64,000 bases of DNA, from the NCBI GenBank assembly GCA_029931975.1, contig JAOZQY010000010.1, forward strand, positions 1 to 64,000. Direction: 5' to 3'. Both the position numbers and the translations under genes were made by a program. Each line of letters starts with the position of its first letter. The first letter of the stretch is position 1. Under the pieces are notes generated by a model. That model ran no database searches and was not told the origin of the DNA. It saw only the letters and a program-made list of their open reading frames with translations. Origin of the DNA: Bacteroidales bacterium. Its GTDB lineage: Bacteria; Bacteroidota; Bacteroidia; Bacteroidales; GCA-2748055. Shown here in pieces: positions 46,963 to 57,200 of this stretch.

Positions 46963-49900
46963 TTACTTTCCGTATGTGAAGAGTTGGAGTTTTTCATTGT
47001 TTGGTAGGGTCACTACAAACGATTCGCCCTCTATTTCAATAAGATGCATTTTTCGGGCATCGCCGTTCACGAAAAAACCGCTTTCAACTGGCATGAGTAT
47101 TTTGAATTCAAGAGCCCCTTTTCCCTGCATGAACCAACCATGAGAGGCATCCTGTCGTCCCAATGAGGGCCTGGTGGAAAAGTTATTTCCAGAAAGCAAC
47201 AGATCGGGGATTCCGTCTTTATTAAAATCTCCGGCCTGGATATCCCTGATGGGAGAGAATTGAGCCTCAATGGGCAGGGGCTTAAAAGTAAAACTGCCGC
47301 CACCCTGATTTATGAAGAGGGCGCTCTCGAACATTACAGCCTTCTTATGCAGTGATTTAGAGATGCTTTCCTGTCCGAAAATATCAGTCACTGTTTGTCC
47401 GCCAAAGTCAGCATAAGAGGGATATAAGTTTTCTATCCCGATGATCTGCCTCTTCATCTCGTCGAGGGTGGCAATGGGATAGCTGGTCCCATCGTAGTAG
47501 GTACAGAGAATGGGATCCGGGATACCATTGTGGTCAAAATCATTGAGATAGAGCTCAACCGGCTCTTCCGGTGAAGCTTTCAGCATGCTGTTTTTTCCCG
47601 TGTTTCCAGCTACCAGGTCCATATCGCCGTCCAAATCAAGGTCTGTTGCCTCGATACAGCTCCACCATCCTTCGGTCTTGCTTAGTCCGCTCGAAGCAGT
47701 AATATCTGTAAACGTACCCTTGTCATTGCTATACAGAGATATATTCATCCACTCACCCACCACAACCAGGTCGGGATCCCCATCCGAATCATGATCGAAC
47801 CAGCAGGCATCGCTTACCATTCCTGCCTTATGCAGCGTGCCCATTTTTTCAGGAGGAAGCGGAATAAAATGGCCAGAACCTGTGTTTTCGAGAATGAATT
47901 GTTCTGGTGAAATGCCATAGGCTCCGGGTATGGAACGGGTGCCGAGGAACAGATCTATGTCCCCATCCCCATCATAATCGGCCGGCCTGACACAGGAACT
48001 GTTTTGCATTAAAAGCGGAACAGAGCCAGGGGGACTGTGTTTAAAATGTCCCAGTCCATCATTAAGCAGCAGCCGGTCGGCCAGGATGGGACTGCCGGTA
48101 AATTCTTCACTTCCTCCCCTTACTATATAGAGGTCCTGGTCCCCATCCCCGTCTGCATCAAAGAATGCGGCATCTACATCCTCTGTATAACGATCGTTCA
48201 GCAGCTCTGGAACAGAGGCAGAAGAGAAACCTCCCCCGGGAAGTTGGATAAATAGACCCGAGACCTGGTCAGTTGCTCCGCCCACGAAAAGATCATCCAG
48301 TTCGTCTCCATTCACATCACCAACGGCAAGTGCAGGTCCTTCAGTTGAAAGGTTGGCGGGTATCAATGCCTCCCGGTCCAGATCTTCCCAGTCATTCTCC
48401 CTATGCCTGAAATGAAGTCCCGGCTTTGTAGTGCTGGTAAAGATGGTTTGTGCCGGGGAATCCTCAATTACCGGTGCAATCGCAGTAGCACTGGTGATAT
48501 TCAGCACTAGAGCCTGGTTGGGTTTTACATTGTATATGGTTTCTTCAAGCAGTCCGGGCCAACTTACGATTACTGAATCCACAAGGGTATCGCTGCCCAG
48601 TCCGAAATGAAGCCTGTCAGTGGTGGAGGACATAAAACCCCTGGTAGAAACATTTTGGATCATCTGTTGCTGACCACCGGTGTAAAGGCTTACACTTGCA
48701 CCGATTCCTTTCCGGTTCAGTTCACTGCCTTCCAGCTGAACAGTCAGGAAGTTACGGTTGGGAAGCCTGTCGGCATTATTGCGGTATACAGAGGCGGGAC
48801 CATTGATATTGTTAACTATCAGTTCCAGGTCACCATCATTGTCAAGGTCGGCATAGGTGGATCCGTTGGAGTAATCGGGTTTATCGAATCCCCAGGTCTT
48901 TTCCATGCTGGCAAAGGTGAGATCGCCCTTGTTTTGAAAAAGGTGGTTAATATCGGGTTGTAACGGCATTTGTTCAAACAGGGTTTTGTTGGAGACGCTG
49001 TCGTTGTCTTTTATGGGATCATATCGGCTTCCCCCTGTGAGATACTTTACGTAGTCGAGGTCGTTGGGTCGCCGGTAGATCCCGCTGGTGATAAAGAGAT
49101 CCTTCCAACCATCGTTGTCCAGGTCGCAGAAGAGGGCCGACCAGCTCCAGTCGGTGGAGTGGACTCCTGCCAGACGTCCGATCTCGCTGAATTGTCCATT
49201 GCCCAGGTTGAGCTGCAGGGTGTTGTGAACATACTGGGGGGCATATCCAATTTCAAGTTTCATCCGGAAGAGCTCCAGTTCATCCTCAGTTCCCGATTGT
49301 TTCAGGATCTGCTGATTGTCGGGCAGCATATCCAGCACCATAATATCTGAAAGTCCGTCATTATTAAAGTCGGCCACATCATTCCCCATGGAGGAGCGGC
49401 TGGTATGGGCGATCGAAGCAGTGAGTTGCTCCTCGAAGGTGCCATTCCCCTTGTTGATATAGAGGTAATCATTTTCATGGAAGTCGTTGGAGACATAGAT
49501 ATCGGGATAACCATCCTTGTTGATGTCACTTGTATTGACTCCAAGGCCATATCCAATCTGGCTCCTGTAAATACCCGCCCCGGCTGTTACATCCTGGAAG
49601 ATCCTTCCATGTTCCGTGGTTTCGTTTCTATAGAGCCGGTCACCTGCCCGTGAATCCTCATCGTGACGCAGGTCAGACATCCCGTAACTGCGGGAGCTGT
49701 GTACCGAATGGTTTAGCAGGTACATATCCAGGTCGCCATCCAGGTCGTAGTCAAAAAAAGATGCCTGGGTGGAAAAACCGGTAAAATCGAGTCCGTAGGC
49801 TGCCGACTCTTCTTTAAATGTGAGGTCGCCCTGGTTAATGAAGAGCTGATTGTGTCCGGTAAGCCCTTTATAATCCCCCACATTACAGACATAAATATCC

Positions 49901-50274
49901 AGGTAGCCGTCCCCATTTACATCGGCCATGCTTACCCCGGTACTCCAGTCGCCTGTTCCACTTACTCCAGCCTCGACGGTAATGTCTTCAAACTTCAAAT
50001 CTCCTTTATTCAGGTAAAGGCTGTTCCCGTGCTGGTTGGCTGAAAAGTAGAGATCCACAAGTCCGTCATTATTGATATCGCCTGCAGCCACTCCTGCCCC
50101 ATTGTTAAAATAGAGGTATTCGATGATATTAAATGCTTCGGTCTCGCTGAGACTATTTTCAAAGTCAATTCCGGTAGAGGAGGGGGATAGCTTTGTTAAC
50201 AGGGTGTTGCTTTCCTGACGCTTGCATGCCAGTGTAAGCGAAAGGGCTAGGAAAATAAAAACTGTTTTTCTCAT
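46963..50274 (-). CDS. FG-GAP/VCBS + ASPIC/UnbV lipoprotein (third of unit 2)
   Basis: 1103 residues from ATG 50274, chosen because it gives a lipoprotein signal (MRKTVFIFLALSLTLAC, Cys17) and lies one base beyond the upstream stop; a longer frame reaches into the previous gene. VCBS blades carry DINNDGLVDLYFSANQ, DVNGDGYLDIYVCNVGD and DFNNDGLSDIMVLD; ASPIC/UnbV at about 520-600 (GIGASVSLYTGGQQQM, RLHFGLGSDTLVDSVIVSW). The C-terminal block FNKDGIPDLLLSGNN with GRQDASHG is shared with the other copies. No enzyme signature is visible. It is translationally coupled to the 50276 gene and is last in the unit. Confidence 0.87.
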   Translation of the reverse strand: MRKTVFIFLALSLTLACKRQESNTLLTKLSPSSTGIDFENSLSETEAFNIIEYLYFNNGAGVAAGDINNDGLVDLYFSANQHGNSLYLNKGDLKFEDITVEAGVSGTGDWSTGVSMADVNGDGYLDIYVCNVGDYKGLTGHNQLFINQGDLTFKEESAAYGLDFTGFSTQASFFDYDLDGDLDMYLLNHSVHSSRSYGMSDLRHDEDSRAGDRLYRNETTEHGRIFQDVTAGAGIYRSQIGYGLGVNTSDINKDGYPDIYVSNDFHENDYLYINKGNGTFEEQLTASIAHTSRSSMGNDVADFNNDGLSDIMVLDMLPDNQQILKQSGTEDELELFRMKLEIGYAPQYVHNTLQLNLGNGQFSEIGRLAGVHSTDWSWSALFCDLDNDGWKDLFITSGIYRRPNDLDYVKYLTGGSRYDPIKDNDSVSNKTLFEQMPLQPDINHLFQNKGDLTFASMEKTWGFDKPDYSNGSTYADLDNDGDLELIVNNINGPASVYRNNADRLPNRNFLTVQLEGSELNRKGIGASVSLYTGGQQQMIQNVSTRGFMSSTTDRLHFGLGSDTLVDSVIVSWPGLLEETIYNVKPNQALVLNITSATAIAPVIEDSPAQTIFTSTTKPGLHFRHRENDWEDLDREALIPANLSTEGPALAVGDVNGDELDDLFVGGATDQVSGLFIQLPGGGFSSASVPELLNDRYTEDVDAAFFDADGDGDQDLYIVRGGSEEFTGSPILADRLLLNDGLGHFKHSPPGSVPLLMQNSSCVRPADYDGDGDIDLFLGTRSIPGAYGISPEQFILENTGSGHFIPLPPEKMGTLHKAGMVSDACWFDHDSDGDPDLVVVGEWMNISLYSNDKGTFTDITASSGLSKTEGWWSCIEATDLDLDGDMDLVAGNTGKNSMLKASPEEPVELYLNDFDHNGIPDPILCTYYDGTSYPIATLDEMKRQIIGIENLYPSYADFGGQTVTDIFGQESISKSLHKKAVMFESALFINQGGGSFTFKPLPIEAQFSPIRDIQAGDFNKDGIPDLLLSGNNFSTRPSLGRQDASHGWFMQGKGALEFKILMPVESGFFVNGDARKMHLIEIEGESFVVTLPNNEKLQLFTYGK

Positions 50275-50275
50275 A

Positions 50276-53200
50276 TCACTGTTCTTGAATCCTGAAGAGT
50301 TGAAGAGGATCGTTACTTCGTGCAACAACCAGCAATGTTCCATCCGGGGATTGGATGACCTGAATGTCCCTGATTTCTCCATTGAGCCTGAATCCCGATT
50401 GAGTGGGAGGGACCACGCTGAAGTTACCATGGCCGTCTCCGGCAAGAAAGTTTCCGTAACTGGCATCATAGCGGCCCACTTCGGGTTTCACATGATAGAG
50501 ATTACCTCCCAGCAGCAGGTCCAGGTTTCCATCCCTGTTAAAATCACCTGTTTCAGCGGCCATCACCGTTGAGAACTGAGATTCCACAGGCAGTGCCTGA
50601 ATGGTGAAATGGCCCGATCCGTCATTGATGAATAGAGCGGATTCCAGATATGCCACATCCAGATGAATGGCATTGGCCAATTGTTCAGGGGCAAACATAT
50701 CGTTAATGGTTTGCTCTTTGTACAACTCGTATTTTGGATAAAGCTTTAGCAAATCGGGAATCTGGCGGGTAAGATCGTGTTTCAGCGCCATGGGGTAGGC
50801 ACTGTCTCCTTCATAGACACAGATGATCTGTTCGGCCGATCCATTTCGGTCAAAATCATTCACATACATGGAGACAGGCTGTTCTGAATTTGCCTTAAAG
50901 CGCGAGTTGAGACCATGGTTACCGGCCACAAAATCGCTGTCCCCATCTCCATCAAAATCTCCTGTAGCGATGCAGTTCCACCAACCGCTTGTATTTACTG
51001 ATCCAAATGCCTCTTTGTTTTCCCGGAAGGATCCGTTTTCATTGATAAAGATCTTGAGAGCCATCCAATCCCCTGCCAGAATCATATCCTGGTCCCCGTC
51101 TCCATCCACATCTTCCCATTGCATATCGCGCAGCATACCTACCTTTTTTAGTTCCGGGGCAATCTGAGCACTTACATTGCTGAAGTTCCCTTTGCCATCA
51201 TTTTCCAGAAGATAGCCGTTTACGGGTACCCCGTATAAGGAAGGGAGAAGACGGATACCCACAAAGAGTTCCATAATACCATCCCCGTCATAATCAGCAG
51301 CGCGTACACAGCTGGTGCTTTCGTAACGTCCGGAAGGTAGAATCTGTTGCGATTTTGAAAAGGATCCCCTGCCATTATTCAGGTATAATCGGTCGGCCAG
51401 TGCAGACGAAGATGAGGAGAATTCATTTCCCCCACTGGCCACATAGAGGTCCAGGTCGCCATCGACATCAGCATCAAACAGAGTACAATCGGTATCTTCA
51501 GAGTCTTTATCTATCTCAAACAGAACTTTATTGGTAGCCAAAAACGAGCCATCCCTTTGCTGAATAAGGAGGCTGCCCGCCTGGCCCCTGGCTCCGCCCA
51601 CATACAGGTCTTGCAGTCCATCCCCGTTCACATCCCCGGAACTGGTGCGAGGTCCTTCGGTGGAGAGCATCTGGTAGATCAATTTCTCTCTCCGAAAATC
51701 ATCATAGTCATTCTCCCGGTGTATAAAATCAACGGAGACTTCGTCGGTGATTTCTTTAAACCAGAGCTCCTTATTCTTCCATGGCCTGATCAGAGGAGCA
51801 TTGGGGGGAACTGCATCTTTCTGGAAGAGAGTCAGGATCTGGTCGGTGGGTACATCCTTCATGATGCTTACATTTCCATCGGGCCATTGCACCACCAGTG
51901 AATCTACCATAGTCAGAGAACCCACTCCCAGGTTGGGACGTGGGTCCATGGTTGACTTGAATCCGCGCATGGGCATTTGTTCCAGGTAGAAGGACTGCCC
52001 CTGGTGCCTGGCAGTTACCTTACTCCCAATGGCATCAGTGTTGCCAGGCTTCCCTTTCAGTATCACTTTCAGGTAATGATGATCGCTGAGTCTCTGGCTG
52101 GTCTCGTTGCGGTAGAGGAACATGGGCATATTCACATTATTCACCACCAGGTCGAGATCCCCGTCATTATCCAGGTCTCCGTAAGCAGACCCATTGGAAT
52201 GACTTGGTTCGGCCAGTCCCCACGAAGCGGCCTTATTCTCGAAATGATGACCGCCCATGTTCTTAAAGGCATAGCTGGGGAGTTTAACAGAAGGAATGGC
52301 ATCGATCAGGGTCTTGTAGTCCACATTGTTCCCTGAGATAATGGAAGCCACCATATCGCGGTTTGAAAAGAACTGGATGTAATCCTGGTCGGTGAGATCC
52401 TGGTAGATTCCGTTGGCCACAAAAATATCTTTTAATCCGTCGTTATCCAGGTCCAGGATCAGGGCACCCCAGGACCAGTCCGTGGCATAGACTCCGGCAA
52501 GCCTGCCAATTTCACTGAAGGTACCATCGGCATTGTTGAGCTGCAGCATGTTGCGGGTAAACTGGTGGTGGTACCCGTTTTCATAGTTAGATTTATAGCT
52601 GTCCCAGCTGTCGAAGGTGGTTTTGGTCTTCAACCGGGCATCATGCTCAGGGATCATATCAGTGACAAAGATTTCGGGATAGTGGTCGTTGTTAATGTCG
52701 GCCATATCGGCACCCATGGATGCTGCAGAGGTACATTGCATCATCTCGGTTAGCTGTTCCCGAAAGGTGCCATCACCATTATTCATGTAGATATAGTCCC
52801 GCTCAAAAAAGTCATTGGAAATATAGATATCCATCCATCCGTCCTGATCAATATCTCCCACCGTGACACCCAGTCCGAAGCCGATAAGACTTGCATAAAT
52901 ACCTGCCTCCTCACTTACATCGGTAAAGTAGTTATTGTCATTACGGAACAATTTATCGCCCCCGATGGTATCCCTTAGCAGGCGCTGATTTGCGGAAAGG
53001 TCAAAGCTTCCGATGGCTTTGAAGGAGTTGTTTAGGAGGTAGAGGTCCAGGTCGCCATCGCGATCGTAATCGAAAAAGGCCCCATGGGTGGAATAGCCCC
53101 GGTCATTGATGCCATATTCAGAGGCACTTTCCGTAAACGTAAGATTTCCGTTGTTGATGTATAATTCGTTGTGACGCTCATCACCTTCCACATTTCCTGA

Positions 53201-53638
53201 ATTACACACATAAATATCGCACCACCCGTCTCCGTTCACATCGGCCATACTGGCCCCGGTCGACCATTCTCCCTTTCCGCCTATTCCCGCACGCTCTGAA
53301 ATATCTTCGAATTTAAAATCTCCCTGGTTCAGGTAGAGCACATTTGAGCTCATATTCGAGGTGAGGAAGAGATCTATGAGTCCGTCGTTGTTCACATCAC
53401 CCATGGCCACTCCGCCTCCATTGTAAAAGTTCCGGTAGGTATAGATGTTGAATTTCTTCTTCAACTGTTCATCATAGTCCAGGTGATTAATAAATCCTGC
53501 CCCGGTGTATGATTCCGGCATCAGTGTAAATATCTGATCGCCCGAACCTGAGTTAGGGTTTCGATTACACGAAGAGGTGAGCAGCAGAGCTGGCAATAGA
53601 AGCAGGCCAGGGAAGGTGAGCTTGAGCAGGGTTTTCAT
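50276..53638 (-). CDS. FG-GAP/VCBS + ASPIC/UnbV lipoprotein (second of unit 2)
   Basis: 1120 residues. Signal MKTLLKLTFPGLLLLPALLL, lipobox Cys24, no acidic surface-export signal after it (CNRNPNSG). Blades include DVNNDGLIDLFLTSNM, DVNGDGWCDIYVCNSGN and DYDRDGDLDLYLLNNS; ASPIC/UnbV at about 535-610 (AIGSKVTARHQGQSF, MPMRGFKSTMDPRPNLGVG). C-terminal regions (HGLNSRFKANSEQPVSMYVN, GRYDASYG) pair it most closely with the 54249 protein, implying duplication within the locus. It starts seven bases after the small lipoprotein gene and its stop is one base from the next start. Confidence 0.87.
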   Translation of the reverse strand: MKTLLKLTFPGLLLLPALLLTSSCNRNPNSGSGDQIFTLMPESYTGAGFINHLDYDEQLKKKFNIYTYRNFYNGGGVAMGDVNNDGLIDLFLTSNMSSNVLYLNQGDFKFEDISERAGIGGKGEWSTGASMADVNGDGWCDIYVCNSGNVEGDERHNELYINNGNLTFTESASEYGINDRGYSTHGAFFDYDRDGDLDLYLLNNSFKAIGSFDLSANQRLLRDTIGGDKLFRNDNNYFTDVSEEAGIYASLIGFGLGVTVGDIDQDGWMDIYISNDFFERDYIYMNNGDGTFREQLTEMMQCTSAASMGADMADINNDHYPEIFVTDMIPEHDARLKTKTTFDSWDSYKSNYENGYHHQFTRNMLQLNNADGTFSEIGRLAGVYATDWSWGALILDLDNDGLKDIFVANGIYQDLTDQDYIQFFSNRDMVASIISGNNVDYKTLIDAIPSVKLPSYAFKNMGGHHFENKAASWGLAEPSHSNGSAYGDLDNDGDLDLVVNNVNMPMFLYRNETSQRLSDHHYLKVILKGKPGNTDAIGSKVTARHQGQSFYLEQMPMRGFKSTMDPRPNLGVGSLTMVDSLVVQWPDGNVSIMKDVPTDQILTLFQKDAVPPNAPLIRPWKNKELWFKEITDEVSVDFIHRENDYDDFRREKLIYQMLSTEGPRTSSGDVNGDGLQDLYVGGARGQAGSLLIQQRDGSFLATNKVLFEIDKDSEDTDCTLFDADVDGDLDLYVASGGNEFSSSSSALADRLYLNNGRGSFSKSQQILPSGRYESTSCVRAADYDGDGIMELFVGIRLLPSLYGVPVNGYLLENDGKGNFSNVSAQIAPELKKVGMLRDMQWEDVDGDGDQDMILAGDWMALKIFINENGSFRENKEAFGSVNTSGWWNCIATGDFDGDGDSDFVAGNHGLNSRFKANSEQPVSMYVNDFDRNGSAEQIICVYEGDSAYPMALKHDLTRQIPDLLKLYPKYELYKEQTINDMFAPEQLANAIHLDVAYLESALFINDGSGHFTIQALPVESQFSTVMAAETGDFNRDGNLDLLLGGNLYHVKPEVGRYDASYGNFLAGDGHGNFSVVPPTQSGFRLNGEIRDIQVIQSPDGTLLVVARSNDPLQLFRIQEQ

Positions 53639-53645
53639 CCGGATA

Positions 53646-54236
53646 TCAGTTCTGGATTTCTCCCTGCTGGGAATCTATCACTGCAGGGGAGAGCATATCG
53701 GTAAATATGGCCCAGACATAGAGATCATTCTCGATGTAAATGGTGATTCGCCTGTTCCCATCTATTTTAATATAAGCTTCTCCTTTCATGGGATGAGCCA
53801 CGGTGATAAAACCTTTGCCGTAGATATCCTCATACCAGTGCCTTACATCTTTGGCCAGATTGCTTGCTGATAGTTCCTTTGTCCAGGGGGCCCAGCCATT
53901 GTATATAAATCGTACCGGCATTTCAAAGATAAGTCCATCATGGAACCTGGGATAGAAGTTCATGGTAGCCGGATATCTCAACTCTTCATTGATATCATAC
54001 TGAACACTTAGATTGGCTGATCCCTGCCTGACTAAACTATCCCGGTTCAGTCTATAACAATTTTTATAGAAATCCTGTTCGTCCATACCCAGTGAGAGTC
54101 CCATAAACAGGGAGTCGTACCTGACTCCGCTGGCCAGTTCCCGTTCTAATCTGCGTTCATATGTTTTTCCTGGCGAGCATCCTCTTACAACTAGTGCGAC
54201 CATGATGCTTAGCACCACCCAAAGCATTCTATTCAT
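53646..54236 (-). CDS. Small lipoprotein of unknown function inside the VCBS cluster
   Basis: 196 residues. Signal MNRMLWVVLSIMVALVVRG with Cys20. The rest has a predicted mixed fold: a charged helical start (KTYERRLERELASGVRYD), then YPATMNFYPRFHDGLIFEMP, and late strands ITIYIENDLYVWAIF. I recognise no family. It lies between two VCBS genes with gaps of 7 and 12 bases, clearly in the same operon, so it is probably a partner or assembly factor of these proteins. Translation is intact and there is no sign of decay. Confidence 0.75.
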   Translation of the reverse strand: MNRMLWVVLSIMVALVVRGCSPGKTYERRLERELASGVRYDSLFMGLSLGMDEQDFYKNCYRLNRDSLVRQGSANLSVQYDINEELRYPATMNFYPRFHDGLIFEMPVRFIYNGWAPWTKELSASNLAKDVRHWYEDIYGKGFITVAHPMKGEAYIKIDGNRRITIYIENDLYVWAIFTDMLSPAVIDSQQGEIQN

Positions 54237-54248
54237 TCTTCTTCAATT

Positions 54249-57200
54249 TCAGAAAGTGTAAAAGTGTAAATTCTCATCGTTTCTTGCAACAGCTATCACA
54301 TTGTTTCCCTTAATTTTTATGATTTTGAAATCTCTTATTTCGCCCTTGCTAAAAAAACCGGAACTATCGGCGGGGATAACCCTCCATACTTCATTCCCGC
54401 AGCCTTTCAAAAAAAGACCATGCCCGGCACTATAAATCCCTGTTTCCGGTTTGGCCCTTGTCATGTTCCCACCCAGCAATATATCGCATAATCCATCGTG
54501 ATCGAAGTCGCCCGTTTCAATGGCATAAACCGGTGAAAGCTGACTCGATGCAGGCAGGGGCTTTATCTGAAAAGATCCCTGACCATTGTTGATCAAGACG
54601 GAGCTTTCCAGGTTTGTGGCCGAAAGCACAACGGAGCGTTGAAGAATATCTTCCGAAAAAATATCCTGGATAGTTTCTCCGCTGTAAGCCTTGAAAGTCT
54701 TATATACCTGTTTTAGGGCCGGAATTTGTTTTACCAGGTCATCCTTCATGGCTACGGGGTAACTTGTGTCGCCGTTAAAGGCACAGATAATATGTTCAAC
54801 TCTTCCATTCATATCAAAATCGTTCACATACATGGTAAGCGGTTTTTCCCGGGAAGCATGAAAGCGGGAGTTTAGGCCATGATTGCCCAGCACCAGGTCC
54901 ATGTCTCCATCCCCGTCCAGATCAGCTGCACTAATCCTGTTCCACCACCCCTCTGTTCCTTGCAGGCCATAGTCGTCAGAGCGATCTGTGAAGTGGCCCT
55001 CCTCATTGATAAAGAGCTTTACGGGCATCCACTGGCCCACCATGACCATATCCGGATCTTTGTCGTTATCCACGTCGGTCCAGACCATATCGGTAATCAT
55101 CCCTAATTCTTTTAGTCCGGGTGCTTTCAGATCCGAGACATTGGTAAAGGATCCTTTTCCATCATTCTCGAGCAGGTAGCCATTTACCGGGACGCCATAC
55201 AGGAATGGTCGAAGTCGGATCCCCACAAAGAGGTCCGAATCTCCATCCCCATCAAAATCGGCTGCCTGAACCGTAGAGCTGCTCTCATAGCGTCCTGAAG
55301 GCAGAACCTGTTTTGATTTGGAGAAGATTCCCTTGCCATTGTTCAAATAGAGCCTGTCACTCAGAGCAGAGGAACTGGAGGGGAGCTCATTTCCGCCACA
55401 AGCCACATAGAGATCCTGGTCACCATCTCCGTCTGCATCAAAGAAGGCACAGGCGGTCTCTTCGGAGTTGCTTTCGGGCTCAAAAAGTGTTTTACCGGAA
55501 GAAGAAAAGTGACCATCGCTGTGCTGGATATAGAGAGCTCCCGGACTAGCTTTTGCTCCGCAGAAATAGAGATCATCCAATCCATCCCCATTCACATCAG
55601 CCGTAGCCATTCGGGGGCCCTCGCTTGAGTGCATATGGAAGAGCAGTGACTCACTGTGGAAATCATTGAAGTCGTTCTCCTCATGTGAGAAGGAGAGCCC
55701 CTTCGGGAGATCGCTCTTTTGAAATACAGCTTTTTCAGTTAAAGCCGGGAGTGAGTCACATGGCAATGCCTCTGTCTGATTCAGTATGAGGAACTGGTTG
55801 GCCTCTATCTCGTAAAGCCGGAAACAGCTTCCATCCGGCCAGCTCACCAGGATCGAGTCGATCCTGGAAATATCTCCCAGTCCAAAATGTAGCCGGTGAT
55901 CCATGGAAGATTTAAATCCCCGCATTGGAATGTTTTCCTGGTAGCTGCTTTCACCATTATAATATAGTGTTGCCGTGGCCCCGATGGCACTGGTGTTGGA
56001 ATCTTTGCCTGTGAAAGCAATGGAAAGGTAATTGGAGTGAGCCTGCTCACTGCTGTTATTTCGGTAAAGAAAGGAGGGCATATTCACATTATTAACCACC
56101 AGGTCCAGGTCCCCGTCATTATCCAGATCCCCGTAGGCGGCTCCATTGGAGTGAGATGGTGTGGCCAGTCCCCACGAATCAGACCTATTAGAGAAGGTCA
56201 GATCTCCGTTGTTATGGTAGGCATAGTTGGGAACCCGTTCCGATGGAATCCGATCTATGAGGCTCAAAATAGCCTGTTCCTCACTTTGGATCATGGATCG
56301 CATGAGGGCCGGATTGGAGTAGAAATTCAGGTAGTCCCGGTCCAGCAGATCCTTGTATATCCCATTGGCCACAAAAAGATCGCGCCATCCGTCGTTATCC
56401 AGGTCCATGATCAACGCTCCCCAGCTCCAGTCTGTGGCATCCACACCACTGTACCTGCCAATCTCGCTGAAGGAGCCGTTTCTGTTATTGAGTTGTAATA
56501 CGTTTCGGGCAAACTGGTGATGGTAGCCCTTATCCACTTTATTTCTGTAGCTTTCCCAGGCTTCAAACAGCACCTTGGTCTTCAGCCGCCTGTCGCCTTC
56601 AGCAGTCATCTCAGTCACAAAAATATCGGGCCAGCCATCGTTATTGATATCAGCAATATCGGCTCCCATGGCCCCCAGGCTGGTTTCACTCAGTTGTTCG
56701 TCAAGACATTCCGAAAATGTGCCATCCTGCATATTGATATAGAGATAATCGCGTTCAAAAAAGTCATTGGAGACATAGATGTCCATCCAGCCATCCCGGT
56801 TCAGATCGGCCACACTTACGCCCAGACCAAAGCCTATTTTGCTGCCATAAATACCTGCTTCAGCACTCACATCCACAAAGCTATTTCCATCGTTTCTGTA
56901 AAGTTTATTGGCTCCAAGGGCGTCCCTCACCAGACGAGCTCCCTCTTCCATGTCAAATTCGGTAACCGACTGGAAGGAGTTGTTCAGCAGGTAGCAGTCC
57001 AGGTCCCCATCGCGGTCATAGTCAAAAAAGCTTGCATGGGTGGAGAGCCCCAGGTCTGCAATGCCCCAGGCCTCAGCCTGTTCGGTGAATGTGAGATCTC
57101 CATTATTGATAAAGAGTTCATTGTGCCGGTGGGGGGTGTCCGGGACACCTGATTTGCAGACATAGATATCGGGCCATCCATCGCCATTTACATCGGCTAT

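Noticed and set aside
53577-57152. Repetitive look of the VCBS genes as possible DNA repeats
   Set aside because: The repetition is at protein level (DxNxDG calcium loops in propeller blades) with divergent DNA, so it is not a repeat array or CRISPR.
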